64,000 bases of DNA from Branchiostoma floridae. Lineage: Eukaryota; Chordata; Leptocardii; Amphioxiformes; Branchiostomatidae. Positions within the stretch are counted from its first letter, which is position 1, and every line of letters starts with the position of its first letter. The notes below the pieces were generated by a model. The model worked only from the letters and a program-made list of their open reading frames with translations. It was not told the DNA's origin and did not search any database. The stretch lies in the NCBI RefSeq assembly GCF_000003815.2, contig NC_049995.1, positions 15,657,163 to 15,721,162 on the forward strand, written 5' to 3'. This document shows positions 11,547-22,572 of this stretch, in pieces. The position numbers and the translations under genes were made by a program.

Positions 11547-11561
11547 TAGCTAAACTACGAG

Positions 11562-11672
11562 CAAGGCTTGACTGATTAAATCACGCTTATAGCGGCCCGC
11601 CAAACATTGCCAACCCCTCTGCAGGAAGGGGCCAGTTACAGCCCTGTCAATAAACAGACTAGGGTTTGGGGC
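11562..11672. repeat. Dispersed repeat (CTGATTAAATC ... GGGGCCAGTT family)
   Basis: Shares CTGATTAAATC, CTTATAGC, GGGGCCAGTT and CAGACTAG in order with 32250-32345, and in inverted orientation with about 38290-38365. It is non-coding. The element boundaries are not visible. Confidence 0.6.
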
Positions 11673-11887
11673 GAGACAAAATGGACCAGATCTACATATA
11701 ATTGCATATACCACAAGGTGAGATAAAGTCATGTATAGCAGGTATAACTAACCGCCCTTTGGCGTGACACGCCTGCTTCTGTATCTTTATTGCTCAGCCG
11801 GTATAACCGCCGTTGGGTTCAATACATCGGCTTAAGGTTTGGGGCAGGGGATTTAGTGATAATACCTTTTGCCAGCAGGTTTGCATA

Positions 11888-12030
11888 ACAGGTTTAAGCA
11901 CACTTCAGTTAACTGCACTGAATTCCAAAATCCCAAACCTGTCCAGCTAGCTGGATAACTTCGCATTATTGCACCAGCCGGATAATTGCACGAAATACTC
12001 TGGCAAACAGGCTTTGCAATTACTTTGAGG
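11888..12030. repeat. Dispersed repeat, copy 2 (GCACCAGCCGGATAATTGCA family)
   Basis: Second copy of the sequence at 7736-7922, in the same orientation, including the identical 20-base word GCACCAGCCGGATAATTGCA. Confidence 0.65.
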
Positions 12031-12261
12031 ACACCCGATTTGAAGAGCTTGTGTGACATCAACTCACATATATCCACGTCAAAACAACATTGTTATAGAG
12101 GCCTTCTCAAAATTGTCTTGAACACCTGAATATCTGGAGTGTATACCTCAGGATTGCTGATGTTGCGTTGGTACATCTTTGAATCACTTCATTCATATTT
12201 TCTTTCTCATTTGGCAGTATTGAGGCGCACACACAACACTCACAGAGCAATACTTTTGTAA

Positions 12262-12375
12262 ACACAATAATAGACACACACACACACAGCTGAAATACAG
12301 ACGCACTGCACACATCTTATACAAACACACAGACGCACACACACACACACACACACACACATAAACCCACGCACA
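12262..12375. repeat. (CA)n microsatellite
   Basis: Imperfect CA dinucleotide repeats. Confidence 0.95.
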
Positions 12376-12433
12376 CATTGGCTCTAAAAACAATACTTAG
12401 TTCCTCGCGATGACGGAAAAAGCTGAAAACAGC

Positions 12434-12615
12434 TACAGTCAAACCTGTATTAGGGGCCACCTCTACAGAGGGGCCACCTGTCCATAGTGGCCACTTTTTG
12501 TCGGTCCCTTGGGTATTTTATCTACAAGTTGCCACCTCTATACAGAGGCCACCTGTCTATAGTGGCCAAATTTGTCCGGTCCCTTGAGTGGCCGCTATAG
12601 ACAGGTTTGACTGTA
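12434..12615. mobile_element. MITE with TACAGTCAAACCTGT ends (family C)
   Basis: The element starts TACAGTCAAACCTGT and ends ACAGGTTTGACTGTA, a perfect inverted repeat at the outer 15 bases. The interior repeats GGCCACCTCTA/ACAGAGG, CACCTGTC and ATAGTGGCCA. About 182 bp. Further copies are at 34112-34295 and 50600-50776, with partial copies at 22110-22190, 38889-38959 and 55233-55420. Confidence 0.85.
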
Positions 12616-12828
12616 CTAGAAGGCATTGCGGTTGGCCACACGACAAGCAGTTTCCGATGAATAGATAACAACAACTGAAAGCCTACTTAGACCCAAATAG
12701 CTTCTGCACTGGAAATACATCGATCACGTCATCCACTGCCACGTTCGTTCTCTATCTTACTCTGATGCTTGAGTAGGGATCGATTTGTTACTACAGTATA
12801 TATGAATATACGTGGCATTGTATAGTAG

Positions 12829-13025
12829 CATCGTGTGGCGCAATCTGTAAGGTTTTTGACCCAGACCCCAGAGGTAACTGGTTCGAAACCGCGGATTTGT
12901 CCCGATGTTGTGCCCTTGGGAAAAGGGCTTTACACGACTTTTCCAACTTCACTCCGGTGAAAAATGAGTCCATAGCTTCGGCTAAGGACGTCCCTTGTAT
13001 AGGAAGTTAAATAAAGACTGTGCCA
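12829..13025 (+). mobile_element. tRNA-derived SINE
   Basis: An A-box-like GTGGCGCAATCTGTAAGG is followed about 50 bases later by GGTTCGAAACC, a good RNA polymerase III B box. An unrelated body and an AATAAAGACTG tail follow. A functional tRNA is unlikely because the arms do not form a full cloverleaf by eye. Confidence 0.65.
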
Positions 13026-13439
13026 TATTAATGATCAACATAATGATCGTGGGCACTAAAGGAAGAAACAAGAAAGAAAGTTAAATGGTTTGCAGGCAAC
13101 TCTAAGGGCAGTGAAGTCTAAGTCATTCACCCCGTTTGGCCAAACCCTGACATTTATCCGCAAGCAAAGAAGTATGATATAGACTAAGGAAATGCATACG
13201 TGTCGAAAAGCATGATAAACGAAGTACCAGGAATTGGACGTTTATGTTCATTTGCATGTTCCCTCTCGTCCCAAGTTCATCGCTTGCCCCATCCCCTATA
13301 TGTACCAAATCCAGTGCTCGTCATCTGCATATAAAGATATAGTACGGGTCAAGCTCTGATAGAGTACTCTACATGTTGTGTTATTTGAAAAAAAATCCAT
13401 TGCTACTAGATTATAGTGAACTAAATTCAACGCAAGTAG

Positions 13440-13580
13440 ATCTTTGGATCCAGAGGGCAGAGGTTCTAACACCGCTCCGGCACGGTTAGGGTTGCGTCAA
13501 CGATTAGATCGTCGTTCGGCTGGGGAAGTCAATCCCTAGGTCCTGTGTATGGATGGGGGACGTTTAAGAACCCAATACAC
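13440..13580 (+). mobile_element. Possible SINE fragment
   Basis: A B-box-like GAGGTTCTAACACC lies at the head. It is followed by a body with GGGGAAGTCAATCCC and a tail ending near AAGAACCCAATACAC. The resemblance to SINE tails is from memory and the boundaries are uncertain. Confidence 0.4.
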
Positions 13581-13599
13581 TAATCACTGTATTGTAGTG

Positions 13600-14550
13600 T
13601 CGGCTTATTCATCAATTTCTTGTGGATATCATGCCTCCCTTCGTCACCCAAGTCTGTAATATATAAATGCACTCGTCTGGAAACACAGAATATGTCGATA
13701 CTATAATGAAGAAAGGAAAAAGTTATTGACCATATGTAACAACAGAACAACATTACCCAAATCAAGCAGAGAAATATTCAATGTACTTCTATCATGTCCC
13801 GACTTCATATCTGTCCACCTAGGCCAATATATATATATATAATGCTATGCAAAAGAGAAGTAATGTTCTAACAATTTGAAATACACTATGCCGCCATATT
13901 TTCTGTTATGTTAGATTAGTATACTGTTGTAGATAGTTTGTAGTTGTTGATAATACATGTTACTTGCTATACATTGTACCAGTTGCCATCGTTGTGCAAT
14001 AAACTTGACTTGACTTGTAATCTAGATAGAATAGAAGATAAACAGCATTTTTTTAGTAGACTGTGGATTATTACAAGAAAGAGAGAGCTAAACCTTATAG
14101 ACTGATAGATCCTTTGTTTTCCTACTATAGACAAATCCATATTTCTAATAATTTAGAGGTTTTACACAGACCTATGATTGTAAAACGGGCCTGTTCCTAC
14201 ATTTTCACCATCACAAAGAAGCGAGAAGAACTCGAATTCACTCCTTGGAAGAGCATAATTCTGTGGTAGGATGACTTTGTATATGTGTCAGGTAACGTTA
14301 TATGTAAACTGTTCTTTTGTTGTAACCTGTACGTATGCGAGTGGGTAGATATGTACAATAAAGGTATTAATTCATTCATTGAATGAAATATTGTTCAACT
14401 TCCCCCCTATTGTGTCATTTTACACACCTGCAACCCCCCTCCCCTTCCAGTGGCCTTCTAGGAAAGGCCCGACGAGCTTGGAGTAAAGTGTAAGGTGTAC
14501 GTGCGAGTTGGCTACAATTCACCAAAGGGAGTCCAGAACAAGTCAAATCA
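13600..14550. other. Non-coding interval with old repeat remnants
   Basis: Contains an inverted remnant of the TTTATTGCACAAC family (about 13925-14010) and another AATAAAGG-type tail near 14355. No exon or RNA gene is supported. Confidence 0.4.
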
Positions 14551-14558
14551 AATTTAAT

Positions 14559-14708
14559 TAACCTCCAAGCAGATCCTACGGTAGCATAAGATAGTATCAA
14601 AAGCTGACAGAGGAGTGAAGCCGGCTTAGGACTGTGTATTTTGCCAGAGGTACCCGCCTGGCTCCCTTTGGCCGGCTATACTCCTCTGCCAGCTTTGATA
14701 CTATCTCC
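14559..14708. mobile_element. MITE family A (CTCCAAGCAGATCCTACGG), 3' end lost
   Basis: Left half CCTCCAAGCAGATCCTACGG, GCATAAGATAGTATCAAAAG and GGAGTGAAGCCGGC; inverted right half GCCGGCTATACTCC, TCTGCCAGCTTTGATACTAT. The final 20 bases of the right terminal repeat are missing. Complete relatives are at 20744-20916 and 31610-31782. Confidence 0.8.
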
Positions 14709-15041
14709 CTTATGTTCGCATTATTTCTAAAAGAGGTATCAGTTCCCCCTAGGGCTTTGCCATTTACTGCTCACTGCACTTAAAGTTGTTGACAAAAATT
14801 AGGCCTTGGCCCGGCAGAATGTTACGTGTGTTACGTGCCTCGTGTCAGGGATGCCCACTATAGGGCCGTTCCATTTTTATACCCAGGGGTATCGAATAAT
14901 TACGTAAGAAATATCGATGAATTTATCAGTCAATATAGGTATCTATATGTTATAGAAAAGATGTTGGTGTCATAAAGGGAAGGTACAAAGTAGCTGATGT
15001 AATACATGGTTTCGATTGCGCTTTTACTGAAGTCCCTCCCG

Positions 15042-15160
15042 TGACGTCATAACAAATGAGTCATTCCAATATTGCACAACTATACTCAGTATTGGCTTGA
15101 CGCCGGCCGGTATATTCATATTGGCACTCTCAAGTAGTCGCTGCATTCTATCACTCAAAG
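15042..15160 (+). promoter_or_regulatory. CRE-like site in a possible promoter
   Basis: A perfect cAMP-response-element palindrome TGACGTCA lies at 15042-15049. It is about 420 bases before the ATG of the candidate exon at 15463. A TATATTCATATT stretch follows near 15110. Regulatory use is only inferred from position. Confidence 0.3.
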
Positions 15161-15462
15161 GCGGTATATCGTGAGAGCTTTTTTGCTGGGAGAGTTATTT
15201 ACAGAATTTGACAAATTCATCCGTCAATATCTGGTACCATCGCTGTCGATTGTAGCTGAGTCCAACGTTAGAGAGAAACTACATTTTACCGGCGTCCGGT
15301 CTGCTTTTTTAGTGTCTACCACTACCAATTCGCGTAGCATATATGTGAGGCATTCCAATTTTTCTGAGGCGGTATTTTGGTGGACTGAGAAGCTTTGTTG
15401 GAGTCTCAGAGTTTTTGATTTCGAAATCTCTTGACTACCGTGAGGAAAACAAAAGGTTTAAC

Positions 15463-15701
15463 ATGTGCAGACACTGCACCAAGCGACCCAAGTTTCCGGA
15501 AGAGGTTGGTCAGAAGATGCAACAACAACAACAAGAGCACAGCTATGGACTGAGGGAAATACTGATGATCGGAAAATTCAGGAAACAACCTTACGAAGAT
15601 CCGGGCACTCTTTCTGAAGAAAATGGCAAGAAGAAAGTGGAGGAAGAGGTCACCCAGCGTCCACCAACGCCTTCCAACGAAGTCGAGATCGTCACAAAAA
15701 G
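15463..15701 (+). CDS. Possible first coding exon, unidentified protein
   Basis: The ATG at 15463 opens 79 codons beginning MCRHCTKRPKFPEEVG. A QQQQQ run follows, then a charged region with KKKVEEEVTQRPPTPSNEVE. The frame has a plausible donor AAAAAG|GTTGGT (phase 2); unspliced it would read four more codons and stop at 15714. The polar, low-complexity sequence looks like real protein, but no family is recognised. The CxxC near the N-terminus is alone. It may join to the segment at 16087 (phase-compatible) or to the exon at 17617. Confidence 0.38.
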
Positions 15702-16086
15702 GTTGGTAACTTAAATGTTTTATTGCACCACCTGTATCTAATTATTTCCAAGCAGATGTTAGGGGGAAAGATCTGACACTTTCTGACTACCGAGCTTTTT
15801 CTGACAGTCTCGCTTCCCCCATTCTCTACCGCGCTTCGTAGGTTGCTGGAAAATGATAGGAATTGGTCAAAAGCTAAGTTATAATTTGCGGGTAAACCTT
15901 TACACCAATGACCATCCGAAGTCAAGCCCTCTGGTAAAATGTTCTCCCTATTTTGTCCAGTTTTTACCATTGTTTTTTAGTCTTACCAAAAGCCTGGTAT
16001 AGACTATCGTTTTCCACAATTTCCGGCAAATTAATAGAATTGACATCCTACCTTCAACTCTAAATTACCGTAGTGTCTTATTTTAG

Positions 16087-16306
16087 CGTGACGTGTTTTT
16101 CTGCCTACCTTGAACGTGAGGTCATCGTAGGTCACACGTACTGGTGGCACAGTTTCAATACAAGAGTCAAGGTTAAAATATGTGGTAATTTGAGAATGTT
16201 GTTGTCAGACACTCGTATATTATTCTTCCGAATGAAATTCACCAATGGATGCTCTGAATGTCGTAGCGGGCTAAAATCTCAAACGCAAATTGGAGAGAAA
16301 GATTGA
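16087..16306 (+). CDS. Possible terminal exon, unidentified (weak)
   Basis: An acceptor GTCTTATTTTAG at 16075-16086 is followed by 72 open codons and TGA, in a phase that fits the donor at 15701. The frame ends SECRSGLKSQTQIGEKD. Phase agreement has a one-in-three chance of arising by accident and the sequence has no recognised domain. Confidence 0.22.
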
Positions 16307-16594
16307 TTTTTAGATTGCCTTTAGCGTGGGTGTGATCACACGTTGAAGATGACACTAACGCCGATACCGAATTTTCGAATCGTTCGATTTCTAATGTTGT
16401 TCTATTTGTACTTTAGTACAATGTAGATTATAACGGTGCATGCAAAATTGATATATCTATGAACACTGTATATTATATGCACTGTTTTGATCCAAAGCCT
16501 TGTTTCGTAGGTAAAATGTGTTCGCTAGAGAGTACTATAGGTACGGATTGTGCTAGTACTAACTGTAGAACGCTATCTCTAATCCTACACATGG

Positions 16595-16715
16595 CATTTT
16601 TGTGACTTAGTGCAAAATGCACTGGCAACGTTTGATGGTGCAAATTGCACTGGTATAGTGCAAATACAATGCAATGGTGCAAAATGCACTGACATGACAC
16701 AAAGTGCACTCTGAC
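16595..16715. repeat. Cluster of GTGCAAAATGCAC-type palindromes
   Basis: Four imperfect units with dyad symmetry occur in 110 bases: GTGCAAAATGCACTGG, GGTGCAAATTGCACTGG, GTGCAAATACAATGCAA and GGTGCAAAATGCACTG. An ACAAAGTGCACT unit follows. They look like a short tandem array of a palindromic word, either a binding-site cluster or a mini-satellite. Confidence 0.6.
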
Positions 16716-16951
16716 TAAGGAATAGAACAAAATCCACGTGGGGAGTTTACGCAAGGACCTTGGTTTAGTATTACGATGTTACACCATGTCGCAATCGGCT
16801 TTACACCGTGTTGCGATCTAATAAAAGGAAATTGCAACATTGTTCGAACGGGGTCAACGATCTACCGGCCGACTGTGTGACTCGCGTATCTCACAAATGT
16901 TGATGATTTCAACATAATACAAAAACATTGAATTGATGATAGCGATTCAAT

Positions 16952-17019
16952 ATGAAGATGAAAATACAACTTTGCCCCAAGTATGCTGTCATCGGAGGAA
17001 TGCTGTTCGTGGAAAGAAG
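16952..17019 (+). CDS. Possible first exon of a small membrane protein (weak)
   Basis: The ATG at 16952 opens 22 codons (MKMKIQLCPKYAVIGGMLFV...) ending GAA AGA AG|GTAATA, a phase 2 donor. It fits the acceptor at 17617, giving ...VERRWRRS.... No upstream promoter motif is obvious. Confidence 0.27.
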
Positions 17020-17616
17020 GTAATATCAATAATAGTTTTAGGCATCTAATTAATATATTCTAACGTTAATTGTCGCTGATATAGTATCTATAGTGTTGTA
17101 AAATGTGAGATACGTTCCCTTAGTTTACGTTATAATGTTGCGTTTAAATCTTGATATTTATGTTTGTCTAGTAAGTAATTGTCATAATCCTAAACATTAT
17201 CCATTATATTTGTCCTTTGGTTCGTTCAATTGGGAATATACAGAATGCATCGTTTGGTAAACTCACAATTCAACTGTTTGAAATGTTCAGAGTCGTGAAA
17301 TACAACGTAAAGTGCATGCGATGCCAATGTTAATTGTCATCTCTGTCACGGCTTGGTCTTGGACGCCGTAAGAAGTAATCATTAGTATGGTTTGCACTGC
17401 TATCGTTAGTCCATCGTAACCTAGCAGCGACAAATGTAAAGCGAAGCAGTCACCCTTGATATTTGTAAAGGCACAATGGGTATTTAATTCGCAGATTGTG
17501 CAATTTTGTTCATCAAGGCCGTATAGAATATCTTCGTTGAATATTTCACACATCTTGTGTGTGTTTTTATAAGAGTTTGGACGTATTTATTGCTTTTTGC
17601 CTTTCTATCACTTCAG

Positions 17617-17829
17617 GTGGCGAAGGTCCATACTCTTATGGGCGTCTTGTATGTTTGTTTATGTATTTTTCAATTGTTTTAAAGTTCCAAACTTTCCCCA
17701 ATCGCAGAACCTAGTATTTAGAATGCGTAGAATGGAGAAACGTTCACTCTTTGGTTACCTGCTCAAGACTGCTCTCTTTATTGTCTCTTTATCAATCTTT
17801 ATTACCATTTTGTCGATGTCTGACGAAAG
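17617..17829 (+). CDS. Possible internal exon with two membrane segments (weak)
   Basis: The acceptor CTATCACTTCAG and the donor GAAAG|GTAATG enclose 213 bases, phase 2 to phase 2. The frame encodes two hydrophobic stretches, SILLWASCMFVYVFF and TALFIVSLSIFITILSM, separated by a basic loop (RMRRMEKRS). Either could be a transmembrane helix or a type II signal anchor. No family recognised. T-rich DNA often gives hydrophobic frames by chance. Confidence 0.3.
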
Positions 17830-17947
17830 GTAATGGATGCTGCCTGAAACGTCTGACCATTTCGAAAATCATATCCAGTTGCTTGAGTAACTGCTATTTG
17901 GAGTATCGTATTACATGGATGTCTAACCTTCACGGACGTATTTGCAG

Positions 17948-18104
17948 GTGTGACTTTCTGTCCTCTACGTCTATGACATATTGCATCATTTTGCTGTGCT
18001 GTCATCACTTGACCTATGCATTTAGGCATGTTGGTATTATGTCTTTTGACTTGTTACTTACAAAGATTATTCTGCTTTTAAGTAATCTAAGCGCGTGGAA
18101 GTAA
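17948..18104 (+). CDS. Possible terminal exon of the small membrane protein (weak)
   Basis: The acceptor CGTATTTGCAG is followed, in the phase left by the donor at 17829, by 52 codons and TAA. The frame contains two more hydrophobic stretches (CIILLCCHHLTYAF and LLLTKIILLLSNL). With the exons at 16952 and 17617 the product would be 145 residues with up to four membrane segments. The three-way phase agreement is the only support. Confidence 0.27.
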
Positions 18105-18379
18105 GAGTAGATCATTAGGTCTTTGTGTGTCTTTTGTTGGGCCTATTCACGGTAGGGTAGTTTGTGCTTACGATTGGTAAATTTAGTTTAAAGGCATTTA
18201 ACCCCTGTAGTTTTTGCCTACGGGTGTTTTGAGACCCAGCGACATTCTTTCTGAAATTGACCGTAAAATAGTGCTAAACACCCCTTCAAGGTTTAGAAGC
18301 ATTTGCTTCTTTGCTTGTCCAACACGTGTAGCCGGTGTATTGGATGGTGTGTTCACTTTGTTTGATCGTCTTTGTCTTA

Positions 18380-18795
18380 GGGTGAGTGAGTGAGTGAGTG
18401 AGTGAGTGAGTGAGTGAGTGAGTGAGTGAGTGAGTGAGTGAGTGAGTGAGTGAGTGAGTGAGTGAGCGAGCGAGTCGAGTGAGTTAGTGTGTGTGCTTGA
18501 GTGAGTGAGCGAGTGAGTGAGCGAGTGAGTGAGTGGAGGGAGTGATTGAGACAGTGAGTGAATGAATGAGTGAGTGAGCGAGCGAGTGGGTGAGTGAGCG
18601 AGCGAGCGAGTGCGTGCGTGCGTGAGCGACCGAGCGAGCAAGTTGAGTGAGTGAGTGCGTGCGTGCGTGCGTGAGCGAGCGAGCGAGCAAGTTGAGTGAG
18701 TGCGTGCGTGAGTGAGTGCATGAGAGAGTGAGTACATGTGTGAGAGTGGACATATGTGAGTGAGTGACCGAGTGGGTGGGTGAGGCAGTGTTTGG
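18380..18795. repeat. (GAGT)n microsatellite, long
   Basis: More than 400 bases of GAGT repeats. It is pure in the first 90 bases, then mixed with GAGC and GTGC variants. The minus strand gives long SLTHSLTHS frames that are not genes. Confidence 0.98.
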
Positions 18796-19089
18796 GGGTA
18801 CAAAAATCCCACATCTGTCATAGTCTGTACCTAATTGCTATTGGACAAATATAGGACCAAAATAGATCGTAACTACGTAGTCCCAGCTCAGGTGACTGGT
18901 TTTCCCAAGACTATTGGACAAACCCCGAGGTCCAGTCGAACAGTGGGAGTGGGCGGGGCAAACCATCGCCCACAGACTGTGTTTGTTCTCCGTAAGGTCA
19001 TCTGCCACCTGCCGAAGATAAATTAAACACACCAAGGCTATGCTCGCAAGCAGATTTCTCGGTTGCCATGATAGTATCCATTGGGCTGG

Positions 19090-19268
19090 CCTTGGATATT
19101 AATCTCCAAGCAGAGGTTCGGCTCTGGCTGTTTTTGACGCGTTTAGGCATTTTTATTAATCTCCAAGCAGATCCTACGGTGCCATAAGATAGTATCAAAG
19201 CTGGCCAGGGAGTATAGCCGGCTAAGGGAGTCTATACATTACGCACCGCGGATCTGGTTGGAGATAAT
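19090..19268. mobile_element. Two abutting MITE ends (families A and CTCCAAGCAGAGG)
   Basis: Left ends TCTCCAAGCAGAGGTTCGG at about 19102 and TAATCTCCAAGCAGATCCTA at 19157 occur 55 bases apart. The second leads into a family A interior and a degraded right end GATCTGGTTGGAGATAA at 19251-19267. A copy of one family appears to have inserted beside the other. Confidence 0.7.
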
Positions 19269-19872
19269 TTTTTTATCAGGTTTTCTATTTTGTGCTATTT
19301 CTTTACTTATGCCTTGCACTACAAGTTCCAGTCGGACATTTATAAAACAGCACCCAGTAGAAAGTCCGATAAAACGCCTAAAAATGCATTTAAAAAACAG
19401 CCAAAGCCGGACTTATGTTTGTAGAATACTGGATACTGTTTCGGCCTTCATTGTTTGGATTTTCTAACTTTCTACTCATGTTATCGATGTTCCTATTTAT
19501 TGATTCAGTCATTGTTGTTTGGAAATACTGTAAGAGCACCTTTAGAATGCAAATCAAGTTAGGGATGATGTAATGGAATATATAAACCATCACTGCTTTC
19601 CCGCGAAGCCAGAGCGTTGCGCCGAAGGCCGGTTACATCCAGAAAATACTGGATAGACTGGATTTGAATCTACTCTCGCTTTGGGAGACTTTTTTTAACC
19701 AAAAATGGGAATGACAGATCGCTCATGCTTCAGTTTCAAATAAGATCGAAATTCAGAGCTCTTAGAAGTAAGAAATCTTTATTGACACAGCAAAAGCAAA
19801 GCGATTTTCGTAAGGTTTACAACTACTTACAGTACATATAAACAGACATATCTATACATATGAATAAGTAAC

Positions 19873-20090
19873 GATAGTTCACCTTTATACGTGGGGTGAC
19901 CTTTATCCGTTGTTTTTAAAAACAGCGCATCTAGGAGTATTAAGTCTGCGGACAGTGGTTTCAAATTTGCAATATTTTCAAAATGTTCCGATTTGAAACC
20001 ACCGTCTGTCGACTTCATATCTCTAAATACGTTTTTTCTTACAAACAACGAATATAGGTTACCCTCGGATAAAGGTGAACCAGCGTTAAA
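19873..20090. mobile_element. Inverted-repeat MITE (GTTCACCTTTAT ends)
   Basis: The left end GTTCACCTTTATACG is mirrored by the right end GGATAAAGGTGAAC. Inside, TGGTTTCAAATTTG is mirrored by CCGATTTGAAACCA. About 215 bp and non-coding. Confidence 0.75.
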
Positions 20091-20224
20091 CATATTGAGT
20101 CTAGCGTGTCATTTTTTTTATCATTGGTTCTAAGGTATAAACATTCTTGGGTGTATTTGCCTTTAGAAATGAACTCCGTTTGATTGTCAAGCGAAAATAA
20201 CAACGGTCGTGAGAAGACAAGCCG

Positions 20225-20248
20225 AGAGAGAGAGAGAGAGGAGGGTTT
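20225..20248. repeat. (GA)n run
   Basis: Short perfect GA dinucleotide repeat. Confidence 0.9.
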
Positions 20249-20743
20249 CCAAGAAGAAATAAAATACGATTGACTGATCGTTGATATTAGCAATTAAAAA
20301 GAGCCCGACAATTGTAGGACGAGATGCACAGATGGTTTTCGCGCCATTTCGCGCGGGGTTGTGGCATACGTGCGACTTTGCTACAATCGCGGCTCTTCTT
20401 GGAAAGCGAGGGGAGATGTAGCAATTTTAACTGCCGTCTGCTTCCGCACGCTAGATGTCGCTCTTAATTTTACCCTGATGCCCGCTATATACTAGTACTG
20501 TATCTATTACTATTTCTGTATCATGTAAAATCTAGGAGCTTTCTTTCTTCACAATATCGAGGCTTTTTGTGGCGCAAACAACATGAATCTGAGAACTTAA
20601 AAAACAACATCAAAACAAAACAGATCACAAGCCAAAAGCGCAAACGAATAGTGACAGTTCAAAATTAGAGGCTAACGTTACAAATGTAATGGCACCGATG
20701 GTTGATAGTTGTATGTATGAAGGCAATGATAGAATCACTATCG

Positions 20744-20916
20744 TAATCTCCAACCAGATTCTACAATGACATAAGATAGTACCAAACTGGCCAAGGAGTG
20801 TAGTCAGCCAAAAGGTGTCCATTTGCCTTGTAGCGAAACACACTCCTAGGCCGGCTTCACTCCTCTGTCAGCTTTTGATACTATCTTATCCTACCGAAGG
20901 ATCTGCTTGGAGATTA
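20744..20916. mobile_element. MITE family A, complete copy
   Basis: Ends TAATCTCC...GGAGATTA with the extended inverted repeat CCAAGCAGATCC/GGATCTGCTTGG (one mismatch in the left end). The interior carries the paired words AAGATAGTACC and GATACTATCTTA. 173 bp. Confidence 0.88.
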
Positions 20917-20919
20917 TCA

Positions 20920-22440
20920 CTATCGATCAACGCAATATTCAAACATGTGCTATAATAAAGATCTGAACCGCTAAGGGGCGATTTGATGTATCATCCTGTT
21001 AAGATCAGATAAGATAGGTTTTATCGATTTTCTTGGAGATGGATCATGGAACGCTGCTGTTTCGAACGAACACAAACAAAAGAGCGAAGTCAGCAATGTC
21101 TCAAAACATATTGTGCATACGTGCAACTTTATGCGATTCTGGCTGGCTGGCGAATTGTTTTTATTTATCTATCTATCAACAATCTGTCACGTAAACGCAA
21201 GTGTCAACAATAACTAGATACCGTTTTAATCTTTGACAAGCATTGCCTCAGTTGCAATGTGTTGTTGTCTTGTAGTAGTAACATAGAATTCACAACAGTT
21301 TCTGTAATATGTTTGGTCAACGTTGCATACGATATCTTTTCCGCGATCCGCCACAGCATTTATTGTTTATTTCTGGATATATAGATCTAGATGTGTATGA
21401 TTGTTTTCATTGTTACAAATATATGATTGTTACCATGTGACCTGTACTTACTTATTTATTAGGATTCTCCATATACAACGACAATACTTAGCCCAGTGGG
21501 TCAAAAATGTGCAATAAACATAAAGATCTCCATTCATCATTGTTTATTAAGATTTTCAGACTCCTACTAGGTAGTCCGATTCAGTTTTGGCAAACTGATT
21601 TCCATCGGGGCCCAGGTACACATACGAAGAAATCAAAACATATCACATTATTCGGAAACTCAACCTTATAACGTTATACGCGAACAACAAATTCACAGTA
21701 GAATTTTACCGCAATGCGTTCTGTCCAAGGCGAGTAGCTATAGAGTCCAAGGCCTTTGTTCTTTTGTCAATGGGCGTGATATATGTTCATGATTGACAGG
21801 TGTAAATAAACGACAAGACGTAGCCGTGTTTCTTGGAGACGATTGTAAACAATGGACGATGGGTTGCCAAGATGTTACTGTATCTGAAGTTTGTTTAACC
21901 AAGTAGCTAGACCAAGTTATTTTAAGTGAAACTAACAATTTTGTAGGACCTTTTTCTCGATGGGAATTGAAAATGTTGGTACTCTTCAAAACATCATTTT
22001 CCATCCATCTATTTATCTACGTTATAGATCTACTGTATAAGTATAACATAACGTTAATACATCTCTCGACTTGGAAACCATTGAGTCTCGGTCTTATGTT
22101 GTCGTCAGTCGATTCTCTACAAAAAGATCACCTGTCCAAGATGACCACTTTTCATTGCTCCCTACCTGGTCGTCTTGAGCAGGTTTGGCTAACAATGCCA
22201 CATGTAGTCGAGAATATATGACACCCTTTGGTGCTGTTGGCGAAAGAAATAGCACAACGTCCAGCAATAGCAGATTTTTGTCACCGTCTGCCCAACTAAA
22301 TAGACGACCAGGCCACGTTTGTTGCCTCTGAGGCCCTAAATCCTTATTCTAAGCCGCCCCTCTGGGTAGAAATGTGGAAACGTTCCAACAAAACATCCCG
22401 AAAAGATTGACGACCGAAGAACCCAAAAGATCAACATGAC
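20920..22440. other. Non-coding interval upstream of the ZNF395-like gene
   Basis: About 1.5 kb with no supported exon. It holds a partial family C remnant (about 22110-22190: AGATCACCTGTCCAAGATGACCAC ... GAGCAGGTTTGGCT) and otherwise nothing I can assign. Confidence 0.4.
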
Positions 22441-22465
22441 CCTGGTCTAATTACATTCCCTCACT

Positions 22466-22572
22466 GACCAATCACAGTCGAGAACGGTGCAGCCAATCGA
22501 TGCCAAGGGATGGGCCGCTTCGACCAATCAGAGGCCGAGTATCCTAACTTATCACAGATGTCATGTGACGTT
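22466..22572 (+). promoter_or_regulatory. CCAAT-box cluster and E-box, possible promoter of the ZNF395-like gene
   Basis: Three CCAAT pentamers on the + strand occur within 60 bases (22468, 22493, 22524), the usual arrangement for NF-Y sites. They are followed by TCATGTGACG at 22561, which contains CATGTG. The cluster is about 850-950 bases upstream of the ATG at 23417. The intervening 23000-23400 sequence could be a long 5' untranslated region, or a 5' exon may be missing. No TATA box is evident. Confidence 0.4.

Noticed and set aside
12829..12900. Candidate tRNA gene with good B box
   Set aside because: The acceptor and anticodon arms do not pair and the segment continues into a SINE body and tail.
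18198..18821. 207-codon and overlapping minus-strand frames (SLTHSLTHS)
   Set aside because: Translation of a 400-base GAGT microsatellite; several frames are open at once, as expected of a tetranucleotide repeat without stops.
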